64,000 bases of DNA from Paludibacteraceae bacterium (GCA_024399955.1 JAKSNH010000007.1:62001-126000), one strand, 5' to 3'; positions 1 through 7,316 are shown, counted from the stretch's first letter. Made by a program: numbers and translations. The notes: generated from the sequence alone by a model not told the origin.

Positions 1-364
1 AAGTGTCACGTAAAGAATTCATAAGTTTTTCATATACCTCTTTATAGTCTTCACCCGTTTGTTTACATTGTTTCTTAATTTTTCCTTTTACAATTCCTGC
101 GATGAATTTCTGTTGGGATTCAAAATTTTTTCGTGTTTCTACTTTGAAATTTTCAAAATTGGGTTTAGTTTTTTCTTCTTCAAAACATTCATCCCCAAGG
201 TATGCACGTGGGGATAACATAAGTCCATGTTGACCTGATTCATCAACATATACAACGACAGCTTTAATGCCGTCTTTTTCGATTAAATCACCCAATTTGT
301 AAGTTTGGGCATACATTGTTAGCGAGAACGCGCCAACAAGCATTATAAATAAACTTTTTTTCAT
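1..364 (-). CDS. Secreted protein of unknown function, C-terminus outside window
   Basis: The frame opens with an ATG at 364 and stays open to the window edge, giving about 121 residues. The first 19 or so residues are a typical Sec signal peptide (MKKSLFIMLVGAFSLTMYA, then Q), so the product is exported to the periplasm or outer membrane. Next comes YKLGDLIEKDGIKAVVVYVD followed by ESGQHGLMLSP, a pattern I associate with a small beta-rich module common in secreted Bacteroidales proteins, and then a Lys/Glu-rich helical stretch. I see no catalytic motif and do not recognise a function. There is no canonical promoter directly upstream. The nearest minus-strand promoter is at 751-782, so the gene could have a long leader interrupted by a terminator-like hairpin at 447-482. 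Confidence 0.75.
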   Translation of the reverse strand, partial: MKKSLFIMLVGAFSLTMYAQTYKLGDLIEKDGIKAVVVYVDESGQHGLMLSPRAYLGDECFEEEKTKPNFENFKVETRKNFESQQKFIAGIVKGKIKKQCKQTGEDYKEVYEKLMNSLRDT

Positions 365-446
365 TGTTTAATGATTTTATTTTTTTTGCCTACTCACTTA
401 TGGCTTTTCGGCATCCGCCATTTATTTTCTAATACGTATACATAAC

Positions 447-482
447 AAAAAAAAGCGCAGGTCCGAAATTTACTCGTCCTGC
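447..482 (-). terminator. Rho-independent terminator-like hairpin
   Basis: Read on the minus strand, GCAGG (482-478) pairs with CCTGC (461-457), and an inner CGA pairs with TCG. GC and then eight T residues (454-447) follow. It would end a transcript from the promoter at 751-782. Confidence 0.5.
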
Positions 483-711
483 TGCTTTAGGCTGTGGAAG
501 ATGCCCATTGGGATAGAACAAGCAACTTCGACCTGCACCGTATGCAATATAACACCTTATTATAGAATACGCACATATACGCGCAAAAGGTGTGCTTATA
601 TACACACAATACAGACATTTTTCCGTTGCTTCATCTTGATCCCAAATATTGAACTTCCACATTCAAAGCAGTCAAGAACAAAGCGCGTTAAACGCCTTTT
701 TCACTATGTCT

Positions 712-745
712 GATTTGCAAAGAGAGTGTTCTCTTTTTGTAAATC
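712..745. repeat. Imperfect inverted repeat at predicted transcript start
   Basis: GATTTGCAAAGAGAG at 712-726 faces CTCTTTTTGTAAATC at 731-745 across a 4-nt loop, with 13 of 15 positions pairing. It begins 6 bp downstream of the minus-strand -7 element, so it could be a 5' RNA hairpin or an operator. Confidence 0.5.
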
Positions 746-750
746 GACCA

Positions 751-782
751 CAAAATTACAACAAATTTTTGGAATACGCAAA
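751..782 (-). promoter_or_regulatory. Bacteroidetes-type promoter
   Basis: On the minus strand TTTG (782-779) and TAATTTTG (758-751) are separated by exactly 20 bp, the spacing seen at most promoters in this window. It faces the candidate RNA and the secreted-protein gene. Confidence 0.65.
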
Positions 783-853
783 AAAAGTTTACTTTTATTT
801 GCTATTTAAATAAAATTTTAGTAAAATTTACAGAGTATAACTCAAACAAGAGG

Positions 854-1423
854 TTATCTCAACTTCTCTATTTCTGCATCAATGACAGCAATATGATTCT
901 CGGCTGTTACTAAAACATTCTTAGGTTTAATGTCCCATAATAAGATGCTCCCATTTGAGAACTTGCCATCCTCTCCTGTTGACTCAAAAGAAAGGGTGTG
1001 CATATAGTCTCGAATTTCTTCATTAGTTGCAAACCGAGCATTTCTTATAAATGGTTGTGAGAATATTGGGAAAACACAATCGGAGCGCATGACTTGCAGC
1101 CCGACCAATCGCATAGCCGTCACAGGAAATAAAGAATTATAGATATCAATTCGATCTAATAACTTGACTAAATCTTCACCAACATGAGTTAATGTGTTCA
1201 TTTTATACAACACATTATCAATAGGATCTATCCAATTTTCACACTCATTGCCACTTTGAAACAAGAGCAGGTGCCGTTCTTGGGCAAATGTTCCGAACAT
1301 ATCTATGGCACGACCATTAGCAACTGCCCATAAAGCGGCTGCCTTGTGTTGCTCTACGCGATTTAATCCTGCAAGGATTTCTCGTAAGCTTCGTGCATCT
1401 CTTTGTGGTGCTGAATTTCCCAT
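854..1423 (-). CDS. Protein kinase-like fold protein, possibly 5'-disrupted
   Basis: The 189-residue frame carries near its end DIKPKNVLV (D164, N169) followed by HIAVIDAEI (D182). These resemble the catalytic-loop D-x-K-P-x-N and metal-binding D of Ser/Thr kinase-like folds, as in the kinase domains of polyvalent proteins. Upstream, LLFQSGNECENWIDPIDNVL reads like the N-lobe strands. A short frame (1363-1497) with the better promoter and ribosome-binding site overlaps its first 61 nt in another frame. The true product may therefore be a fusion of the two through a frameshift, or the long frame may be translated by coupling. The substrate is unknown; the kinase relationship is an inference from two motifs. 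Confidence 0.55.
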   Translation of the reverse strand: MGNSAPQRDARSLREILAGLNRVEQHKAAALWAVANGRAIDMFGTFAQERHLLLFQSGNECENWIDPIDNVLYKMNTLTHVGEDLVKLLDRIDIYNSLFPVTAMRLVGLQVMRSDCVFPIFSQPFIRNARFATNEEIRDYMHTLSFESTGEDGKFSNGSILLWDIKPKNVLVTAENHIAVIDAEIEKLR

Positions 1424-1497
1424 TCGTAATCAATGGTTGTATTGGCAGGATTGGTTATATAGGATAATAAACCTATCTGATTTTCTTGTGCTGACAT
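1363..1497 (-). CDS. Short ORF overlapping the kinase-like gene
   Basis: This 44-codon frame begins at an ATG at 1497 preceded by GAAAGGAAGATA and by a canonical promoter (1522-1553). Its product starts MSAQENQIGLLSYITNPANT and ends EAYEKSLQD. It has the translation signals that the longer downstream frame lacks, and it overlaps that frame by 61 nt. I read it either as the real N-terminus of the kinase-like protein, separated by a frameshift, or as a translationally coupled leader gene. No homologue is recognised. Confidence 0.45.
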   Translation of the reverse strand: MSAQENQIGLLSYITNPANTTIDYEWEIQHHKEMHEAYEKSLQD

Positions 1498-1521
1498 TAT
1501 CTTCCTTTCTCAAATCCGTTG

Positions 1522-1553
1522 CAAATATACAACAAAAATTTGGATTATGCAAA
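1522..1553 (-). promoter_or_regulatory. Promoter of the kinase-like locus
   Basis: On the minus strand TTTG (1553-1550), 20 bp, then TATATTTG (1529-1522). It lies 25 bp upstream of the ATG at 1497. Confidence 0.65.
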
Positions 1554-1719
1554 TTTTTGTTTGCTTTTTAGGTAAAATAGCACAACTTCTCTTCTTTGAG
1601 CCGCGAACCAATCGCATCTTTTTGTTTTTTCATTTTTCATCTTTATCTTTTAATCTTCATCTTCAATCTTCAATATTCAACGCCCCCTTAGGGTTTTCAT
1701 CTTTCAAGCATGGTGCTAG

Positions 1720-1763
1720 TCATAACATTCTCATAACATTGTCATAACATTCTCATAACATTT
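1720..1763. repeat. Four tandem 11-bp repeats
   Basis: TCATAACATT followed by C, G, C or T recurs four times without interruption, at 1720, 1731, 1742 and 1753. Only the eleventh base varies. The array resembles iterons or a slippage-prone satellite. It lies about 75 bp upstream of the -33 element of the XRE gene. Confidence 0.85.
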
Positions 1764-1839
1764 AGAACCCCTAGTGCTACCCTGCGACACCGCAATTAGA
1801 CCAATAATTGAGCCTCTGTATCTATTTTTGCAAATATTA

Positions 1840-1871
1840 TTTGCATATATGCTATTTTTTTTGTAATTTTG
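1840..1871 (+). promoter_or_regulatory. Promoter of the XRE-family gene
   Basis: TTTG (1840-1843), 20 bp, then TAATTTTG (1864-1871), 19 bp before the ATG at 1891. Confidence 0.75.
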
Positions 1872-1890
1872 CAAACATAATTTGAAAACC

Positions 1891-2385
1891 ATGGAAGTCA
1901 AAATCGTTTTTATAAGTTCTACAGATGTGCGATTGATTCGTTCTAATCGCACCATGTTAGCAGAGTTGCGATTCAAACAATCTATACCCCAAGACAAACA
2001 GGAATCTTATGCTCGTCTTATGGAGGTTCTCCTGGATCAAGCTAAACGAGTACGAGGAAAGGAGCATAACTCGTGGCAGCAATTAGAATATGTTAACAAG
2101 AGACTGTCTCTCAATAAAGATTTTCCTAATTCATTTCAGCGATTGGTTACTGACAAGGAATTGACTCGTGCATACATAGGAGCCAAATTGCAAAATATTA
2201 GAAAGAAACGAAAACTTTCTCTCAGAGGGCTTGCTCATCTTTCTGGGATTGATTATGGCAATCTCAGCAAAATAGAGAATGGTAATGTTTCCGTTGGTTT
2301 AGATGTCCTATGCAGATTACTACAAGCGATGGACATTCATCTCGATTTCATTGAAAAAATTGCTTTGGATAAGGTTAAACTTTGA
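1891..2385 (+). CDS. XRE-family helix-turn-helix regulator
   Basis: I place the start at the ATG at 1891 (164 residues) rather than at an in-frame TTG nine bases upstream, because the promoter's -7 element ends at 1871. The C-terminal 60 or so residues are a Cro/C1-type HTH: GAKLQNIRKKRKLSLRGLA, then GIDYGNLSKIENG. The N-terminal 90 residues (MEVKIVFISSTDVRLIRSNR onward) are not recognised and may sense a ligand or protein partner. Single-gene transcription and proximity to the HAD gene and the nuclease operon suggest a local regulator or antitoxin-like role, but no partner toxin is evident. A weak hairpin with a T-run follows at about 2413-2444. Confidence 0.8.
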   Translation: MEVKIVFISSTDVRLIRSNRTMLAELRFKQSIPQDKQESYARLMEVLLDQAKRVRGKEHNSWQQLEYVNKRLSLNKDFPNSFQRLVTDKELTRAYIGAKLQNIRKKRKLSLRGLAHLSGIDYGNLSKIENGNVSVGLDVLCRLLQAMDIHLDFIEKIALDKVKL

Positions 2386-2412
2386 TATTGTTGGCATATT
2401 TACCAATTTAAG

Positions 2413-2444
2413 AGTCTTAAAAGTGCATCTTTTAGGGCTTTTTT
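2413..2444 (+). terminator. Weak terminator-like hairpin after XRE gene
   Basis: TAAAAG pairs with CTTTTA around a TGCAT loop, followed by GGGC and six T residues. The stem is short and AT-rich. Confidence 0.35.
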
Positions 2445-2621
2445 GATGTATTTTCTATAGTACGATTTTTAATGTGATTTACAGAAAATGGATTAAATTT
2501 ACACAAAAAACATATCATTTCTTTGGAAAATGAAGGTTTTATTAATGAAAAAATCGTCTTGCTTCGTTTACATATATATAGGGGCATAATGTATTTGCAC
2601 CAAAATTAAAAATTACATAAT

Positions 2622-3761
2622 ATGAAAAACGAAACAAGAAGAGTCCTGTTTTTAGATTTTGATGGTGTGATGATCACCGAGTTTGGAACACAAGTACGTG
2701 AGACGTTAGGTTCAACTGAAGATGAATTTGGACCAATGTTTGACCCTACAGCAGAGAAGGCATTGCAAGATTTAGAAAAAAAGGTATCTTTTGACATTGT
2801 AGTTACATCTAATCGCCGATTTGTTGGATTAGAAACTTTGCAAGCCATGTGGAAGAAACGTGGACTGGCTGGTAATCTATATGATATTACACCTTTGCAT
2901 GCTGCTGACCAAGCTATTGCAGAAGGAGAGAAAGCCCCATGTAATATTAAGGCGATAGAGATAAAATCATGGCTGGCACAGCATCCCGAAGTTGGTCTAT
3001 ATGTCATTGTTGATGATGAACCTATTGAAGATATTGAGCTTAAAGCAAATGTTGTATTATGCCATCCAGATTTTGGCTTAGCGGAGAAATACTATACTAT
3101 TGTTTCTGCCTTTCGTGGTGTGCTACATAAACCATTAGAAGCACCTAATGATTTTGGTTTATTCAATTTGAGAAGTTGTGAATTGAGGACAGCAAGTCGA
3201 AAGAAGTTGTTATACGAAGATTTTGCCCAACTCCCAAAGATTCCAATCAAACAGTCAAAGGGAATTGTAGGGTGGTTTGCGCGTACATTTTTGAAAAAGA
3301 AAGTGTTTTATGTAACAGAACTTGATAGTTCTATTGATGAGCTTGGTTCTTTTATGGCTAAAGTGATGGAAAATGTTCTTCGTATTATTAAAAGCGGTAA
3401 TGAGCAGGTTGCTCTTGCTTATGGTTTAGCCATGTTAATTACAATGCAAACGAATGCATATTTTAAGTATTGCCGTTATCATGAGTTTATTGGTTTGTTG
3501 TGTGAGATTGCAGTTGGTCTCAAAGAAGTCGAAATGGCTAAAATGTTGATACGTATCATGGAAGGGTCGCATTTTTTAGAAAGTCTATACACTGATTTTA
3601 CCAAGGTAGATGAAAGATTTTTTGAGTTAGAGGAGAAGATACATCTTATTCCTGAATCGGAAGTTAAAGATAATAGATTATTATATTTCGAACTTATTTG
3701 TGAACTGCGCCGTCATTGGTATAATGAAAAAGACTTTATATTGGATGACTTTTTATGCTGA
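2622..3761 (+). CDS. HAD-superfamily protein with an unassigned helical C-terminus
   Basis: The N-terminal 160 or so residues carry HAD hallmarks: LFLDFDGV with nucleophile D12 and acid/base D14, the TSNRR motif (S63) and VDDEP (D131, D132). The arrangement resembles the HAD domains found in the 'Swiss Army Knife' RNA-repair proteins, so a nucleic-acid or nucleotide phosphatase activity is plausible. Residues 170-379 form a mostly helical domain I do not recognise. It has an aromatic patch (NAYFKYCRYHEFIGLLCEIA) and no signal peptide, so the protein should be cytoplasmic. It stands alone between the XRE gene and the nuclease operon. The promoter is imperfect (TGTATTTG at about 2590-2597). Repair or defence is only an inference from domain and neighbourhood. 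Confidence 0.7.
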   Translation: MKNETRRVLFLDFDGVMITEFGTQVRETLGSTEDEFGPMFDPTAEKALQDLEKKVSFDIVVTSNRRFVGLETLQAMWKKRGLAGNLYDITPLHAADQAIAEGEKAPCNIKAIEIKSWLAQHPEVGLYVIVDDEPIEDIELKANVVLCHPDFGLAEKYYTIVSAFRGVLHKPLEAPNDFGLFNLRSCELRTASRKKLLYEDFAQLPKIPIKQSKGIVGWFARTFLKKKVFYVTELDSSIDELGSFMAKVMENVLRIIKSGNEQVALAYGLAMLITMQTNAYFKYCRYHEFIGLLCEIAVGLKEVEMAKMLIRIMEGSHFLESLYTDFTKVDERFFELEEKIHLIPESEVKDNRLLYFELICELRRHWYNEKDFILDDFLC

Positions 3762-3811
3762 TACCAAACATATTGAATAAGGTAGTAATTTTTACCCAAA
3801 ATTAAACTATA

Positions 3812-3843
3812 TTTGCATATATCAGAAATAAAGTGTAACTTTG
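3812..3843 (+). promoter_or_regulatory. Promoter of the nuclease-MBL-YbjQ operon
   Basis: TTTG (3812-3815), 20 bp, then TAACTTTG (3836-3843). It lies 37 bp upstream of the ATG at 3881 and is the only promoter seen for the three genes that follow. Confidence 0.75.
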
Positions 3844-3880
3844 CAAGAAAATTTTGTTTAATCAATAAAATGAAAATGCT

Positions 3881-4915
3881 ATGACGAATAATGATATTGT
3901 TGAACTTACAAAGAAAGTGTTGGCTGAAAATCCGCAATGGAAGACTATCTATCAAAGATATGCTAAACAAATTTTCCAGAATAGTGAACATTTTGTTGCT
4001 AATGCACGAAAATTCATGGTTAAAGCTCCTATTATTCCCTATAGTTCTCTTGGCAAAGTGATGTCCGATGATTCCTCAACGCATATCGATTTGCGATTCG
4101 CTGGACAAAGTATTGGCAATATCAGCATCAATAATAATGGAGTTCGAAAATTATATGTCTCTGCAGAGCAAGCAAAATATGCAAAAGAACATTTTGGTTA
4201 TGAACAGAGTAAGGAACTCAAGGGGATTTTATGGGAAGACGCCACTGATTGGAGACGATATTTCTACTCGTTGGAGAGCAAGAGTAGTACTTGTATTAAA
4301 AGCGAGGAGCATCGTATCGAAAGTTTCTTGTTAAAAGAATTTGCTAAAACTACAAGAAAGCAAGATAAAAAATTGTGCAATATACAGCCCGTTAGAATGG
4401 GAGGTAAGTTTTTTCAGCTAACGACACCACTAAAAGCGAGTACACATGAACCCACAATTTCCTTAACAACGAAACTGAATGGTGCGAATGGAGGTGGAAT
4501 TGACATTCTTGCGACGGTTAAACATTCTCCGAGGGTTTCGCGATTTGCAATAATGGAACTGAAAGACGAGAATAGAGAGAATGAGTGTCAAGAAGTGGCA
4601 ATGTTCCAAGCAATAACCTATGCAACATTTTTTGCTCTTTTGTTGAGAAGCGAAAGTGGGCGAGATTGGTGGAACATTCTCAAAAATAAAGGCAAAATTA
4701 CCGAAACAACAAAAATTAAGGATGTTCCTAATCATTTGGATATTGATGTTGTTACAATAATGCCTGTTGGAGGCTCAAAAGAAGGTGATTTATCTCCGAT
4801 TGAACTAAATGAATTGAATACTACACTTCATTTATATACCTTGTATTATAACAAAGACGCTGAGGGAAATCCTGCTTCTTTTGTTGGAACATTATCCGAT
4901 AATTTATTACTATGA
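3881..4915 (+). CDS. Putative PD-(D/E)XK-fold nuclease of unknown family
   Basis: The 344-residue product has a nuclease-like core at GGGIDILA (D208), 17 residues, then MELKDE (E226, K228), followed by a helix with Q and Y (QAITYATFF). This fits the D...ExK metal site and capping helix of restriction-endonuclease-like folds. The first 150 residues form a separate part with beta-rich HIDLRFAGQSIGNISI and WEDATDWRRYFY, possibly a recognition or regulatory domain. There is no signal peptide or membrane segment. The gene overlaps the next by 4 nt (ATGA), so the two are translationally coupled and probably act together. No specific family is recognised. DNA or RNA cleavage is inferred from the motif alone. 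Confidence 0.6.
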   Translation: MTNNDIVELTKKVLAENPQWKTIYQRYAKQIFQNSEHFVANARKFMVKAPIIPYSSLGKVMSDDSSTHIDLRFAGQSIGNISINNNGVRKLYVSAEQAKYAKEHFGYEQSKELKGILWEDATDWRRYFYSLESKSSTCIKSEEHRIESFLLKEFAKTTRKQDKKLCNIQPVRMGGKFFQLTTPLKASTHEPTISLTTKLNGANGGGIDILATVKHSPRVSRFAIMELKDENRENECQEVAMFQAITYATFFALLLRSESGRDWWNILKNKGKITETTKIKDVPNHLDIDVVTIMPVGGSKEGDLSPIELNELNTTLHLYTLYYNKDAEGNPASFVGTLSDNLLL

Positions 4916-6219
4916 CCATCACTATCTATCGTGGCAACCAAATTGGTGGCTGCATTACACAAATAGAGTCAGCCAAAGGCTCAAAGATTCAAATCGACTT
5001 CGGACATAATCTGCCCGAAGGGGATAAGCCTGCCAATGACAAATACGATGACCCTAAAGAGTTGGAGAACCTCTTAAATGGAGTCAGCGATATTTATTAC
5101 ACCCATTACCATGGCGACCACATTGGTTTTGAAAGCCAAATCAATCAGTTAAGTCAAACACAGCACATTGGCAAATTGTCGTTGGACATTGTGCGTACTC
5201 TCAAACGGCACATGAAGAATGCGCCTATCTTTGAAGAAGATGCAACGCGTAGTTTAGAAGCTCTTAATAAGTTTAAAACCTACGTTGCCAATCACACCGA
5301 AATGGTAGGAAAACATAAAGACATCGAGATTACTCCTTTTTATGTCAGTCACTCTGCCATAGATGCTCACATGTTTCTTATTCATTGCGATGGCAAATAT
5401 GTGCTCCATACTGGTGACTTCCGAGACCATGGATATATGGGTGAAGGAATGGTGAAAGTGCTACAAAAACTAATTCTTCCGAAACACTCTATTGATGTGC
5501 TTATTACAGAAGGAACTATGCTTTCTCGTGGCAGCGAGAAAGTGATGTCAGAGAAAGAATTGATGCAGAAAGCAATGGCTGTTTTTAAGGATTATAAATA
5601 CGCCTTTGTATTGCAATCCTCTACCGATATAGACATTCTGTTGTCCTTCTATTTAGCGACATGTCCGAATAGGAAGGACAATAAAAAATGGTATGGTCGT
5701 ATGTTTGTCACCGATGGCTATCAGCAAGCACAAATCCGAAATGCCAATAAATTAGATGGGCTCTATAAAGAGATTCGCTCGGCAGACATTAGGCATAAAC
5801 ATGAAGGAATGCTATACCTTATGCGCGAGCGTGGTTTTACTATGCTTGTGCGCAATTCAGAAACATTCCAAAAGTTAATAGATGAAATAGTCCCGATGAT
5901 TGATTTAGAGCACACGATTTTTATCTATTCTCAATGGCACGGATATATAGATACCGAGGGCAAATCAAAAAATCAATCAGCAATTGATTTTATTCATCGC
6001 TATCCGTGGCATTTTATGGAACTGCACACCTCTGGACACGCTTCAAAAGAAGCCTTGGAGGAGGTCTGCAATTTGGCTAATCCAACTACTGCGATTATTC
6101 CCATTCATAAAGATCCAGATAGTGACTTCCGTTTGCTAAATATTCAACAGGAATTAAAAGACCGTGTTTATACCGAGTCAACCGAAGTGGAAGGAATAAA
6201 GATTCAAATAAATAATTGA
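4912..6219 (+). CDS. RNase J-like metallo-beta-lactamase fold hydrolase
   Basis: The 435-residue protein contains the zinc-binding signature HYHGDH (H65, H67, D69, H70), HTGDF (H166, D169), TEGT, and C-terminal SGHAS (H376) and IPIHKD (H399). This motif order matches the beta-CASP branch of the metallo-beta-lactamase fold, whose RNase J members cleave RNA. It is shorter than RNase J (about 550 residues) and lacks the C-terminal domain. The start codon overlaps the stop of the nuclease gene, so stoichiometric expression is expected. Nuclease activity on RNA or DNA is a family-based inference, and a small-phosphodiester hydrolase remains possible. Confidence 0.75.
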   Translation: MTITIYRGNQIGGCITQIESAKGSKIQIDFGHNLPEGDKPANDKYDDPKELENLLNGVSDIYYTHYHGDHIGFESQINQLSQTQHIGKLSLDIVRTLKRHMKNAPIFEEDATRSLEALNKFKTYVANHTEMVGKHKDIEITPFYVSHSAIDAHMFLIHCDGKYVLHTGDFRDHGYMGEGMVKVLQKLILPKHSIDVLITEGTMLSRGSEKVMSEKELMQKAMAVFKDYKYAFVLQSSTDIDILLSFYLATCPNRKDNKKWYGRMFVTDGYQQAQIRNANKLDGLYKEIRSADIRHKHEGMLYLMRERGFTMLVRNSETFQKLIDEIVPMIDLEHTIFIYSQWHGYIDTEGKSKNQSAIDFIHRYPWHFMELHTSGHASKEALEEVCNLANPTTAIIPIHKDPDSDFRLLNIQQELKDRVYTESTEVEGIKIQINN

Positions 6220-6227
6220 AAGTTACT

Positions 6228-6548
6228 ATGATTATCACTACTACTCCGACCATTGAAGGTCACACGATTAAGGAATACAAAGGTCTCGTTTCCGGAGAGG
6301 CCGTTTTTGGTATTAACTTTGTGAAGGATTTCTTCGCCTCTATTCATGATGTGTTTGGTGGACGTTCTGGCGGATATGAAGAGACTATGCGAAAAGGTCG
6401 TTTGGCAGCGCAAACAGAGATGGAAAAACGTGCCAAAGAACTTGGCGCAAATGCTATTGTGGGAGTTCACTATGGTTATGAAACTGTTGGTCAAGGTGGT
6501 TCAATGCTCTTGATAGCCATTAGCGGTACAGCGGTGGTTTTTGAATAG
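6228..6548 (+). CDS. YbjQ/UPF0145 family protein
   Basis: Starting at the ATG at 6228 gives 106 residues; an upstream in-frame TTG at 6216 overlaps the previous stop and is less likely. The protein shows the family's layout: TTTPTIEGHTIKEYKGLVSG at the N-terminus, a helix with AQTEMEKRAKELGANAIVGV and a hydrophobic end (MLLIAISGTAVVF). YbjQ proteins are small pentameric cytoplasmic proteins of uncertain, possibly metal-related, function. It follows the MBL gene by 8 bp and shares its promoter, which is unusual company and suggests recruitment into the operon. Confidence 0.85.
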   Translation: MIITTTPTIEGHTIKEYKGLVSGEAVFGINFVKDFFASIHDVFGGRSGGYEETMRKGRLAAQTEMEKRAKELGANAIVGVHYGYETVGQGGSMLLIAISGTAVVFE

Positions 6549-6570
6549 CCTAATATAGTTCTATTTTTAA

Positions 6571-6774
6571 ATGAAAAAGATTAACAATACTCTAAGGAGA
6601 ACTCTTGCTGTCATTGATTTGCGTATTCCTTTTGTAATAAATCCAATATTGCAAAAAGCGAATAGATATGCTGCATCCTTAATGACAATGAATGATTGGG
6701 ACAAGCAAATGGTTCAAGTCAGAGAGGGGGCCTCGTCCACATCCTCGATGGACTCGTACAATGAAACAGATTGA
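6571..6774 (+). CDS. Small hypothetical ORF
   Basis: This 67-codon frame lies 22 bp after YbjQ in the same direction and could be the last gene of that operon. The product begins MKKINNTLRRTLAVIDLRIP and ends in a Ser/Thr-rich tail (SSTSSMDSYNETD). It has no recognisable motif. It may be a real small protein or a gene remnant at the edge of the gene-free region. Confidence 0.35.
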   Translation: MKKINNTLRRTLAVIDLRIPFVINPILQKANRYAASLMTMNDWDKQMVQVREGASSTSSMDSYNETD

Positions 6775-7142
6775 CCAAAATGCAAAAAAGAAGATTGGAC
6801 GAAATCTAAATAAAACTCTACAAGTTTCCTCTTATTGATATTTTGCGAGGCAGAAAACAATCCGTTCTCTGCCCCGCATCCTATATGCACGTATTATGCA
6901 CCGTATATGCAAACATCCTTCATCCAAAATGTACGATTATTAACTTTTCTGTCTGCGCAAAAATCAAAAAGTAACTAAAAAGCGTCTAAAGTAGGCGACC
7001 ATTTCGGGACCACATGCAGCTAGCGGAAGCCCCGCCTAACCCCAGCCTAAACCTGCCCAAGACCTTGCTTTTCGTGGGCTTCCGGTGGGGCTTAGTAGGG
7101 GCTTACATGCTACGGAGATGTTACGGAACTTTAGACGCGCGT

Positions 7143-7240
7143 CGTCGGAGCAACAACTTCGCAAGCGGTTGATTGCCACGAAGTTTAATCCACAGGCGAG
7201 TTGTGCTCCTCCTCTCCCCATAACCTCTCAACGAGCTTCT
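7143..7240 (+). repeat. Dispersed structured repeat, copy A
   Basis: About 97 bp here align at roughly 85 percent identity, by eye, with the reverse complement of 58786-58881. The element has nested self-complementarity: GGAGCAACAAC against GTTGTGCTCC outside, TTGATT against TTAATC-like bases inside. Both copies lie outside genes, just beyond the 3' ends of genes. Confidence 0.85.
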
Positions 7241-7289
7241 GGGGACCCCATTATAGAGAGACTGCCGGGTGGGCGAGAGAGTGTCGAGA

Positions 7290-7307
7290 GAGGGTCGACC
7301 GACCCTC
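7290..7307. repeat. Hairpin between repeat copy A and typA terminator
   Basis: GAGGGTC (7290-7296) and GACCCTC (7301-7307) form a perfect 7-bp stem with a 4-nt loop. It immediately precedes the A-run of the typA terminator and may add to it or end transcripts from the left. Confidence 0.6.
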
Positions 7308-7316
7308 GACTAAAAA

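Larger units (their letters stand above)
447..745 (-). ncRNA. Candidate non-coding transcript or long structured leader
   Basis: This interval is bounded by a well-spaced minus-strand promoter (751-782) and a hairpin followed by eight T residues (447-482). That predicts a transcript of roughly 300 nt. The predicted 5' end falls at an imperfect 15-bp inverted repeat (712-726 against 731-745, 13 of 15 positions pairing), and a second local hairpin lies around 680-702. The only minus-strand ORF inside (429-662, 77 codons) has no ribosome-binding context and an unusual Cys/Tyr-rich composition, so I favour RNA. It could be a stand-alone small RNA or an attenuator leader for the secreted protein at 364. 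I could not match it to tmRNA, RNase P, SRP or 6S RNA with confidence. Confidence 0.35.
1498..1890. other. Gene-free interval with low-complexity DNA and divergent promoters
   Basis: No credible gene is seen. The interval contains the minus-strand promoter at 1522-1553, an AT-rich pyrimidine-biased tract at about 1625-1680 built from CTTCAAT/TTCATC-like words, the 11-bp tandem array at 1720-1763, and the plus-strand promoter of the XRE gene at 1840-1871. Confidence 0.6.

Noticed and set aside
429..662. 77-codon minus-strand ORF
   Set aside because: It starts well inside the predicted transcript without a ribosome-binding site, and its last codons run through the terminator. I prefer a non-coding RNA, but not with certainty.
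501..713. 70-codon plus-strand ORF
   Set aside because: It runs opposite to the only good promoter in the interval and has no signals of its own.
1720..1763. CRISPR-like array
   Set aside because: The units are contiguous with no spacers and only 11 bp long. No cas genes are present.
1..6800. Prophage or integrative element
   Set aside because: No integrase, transposase, phage structural gene, tRNA target or flanking direct repeats were found. The region is accessory in content only.
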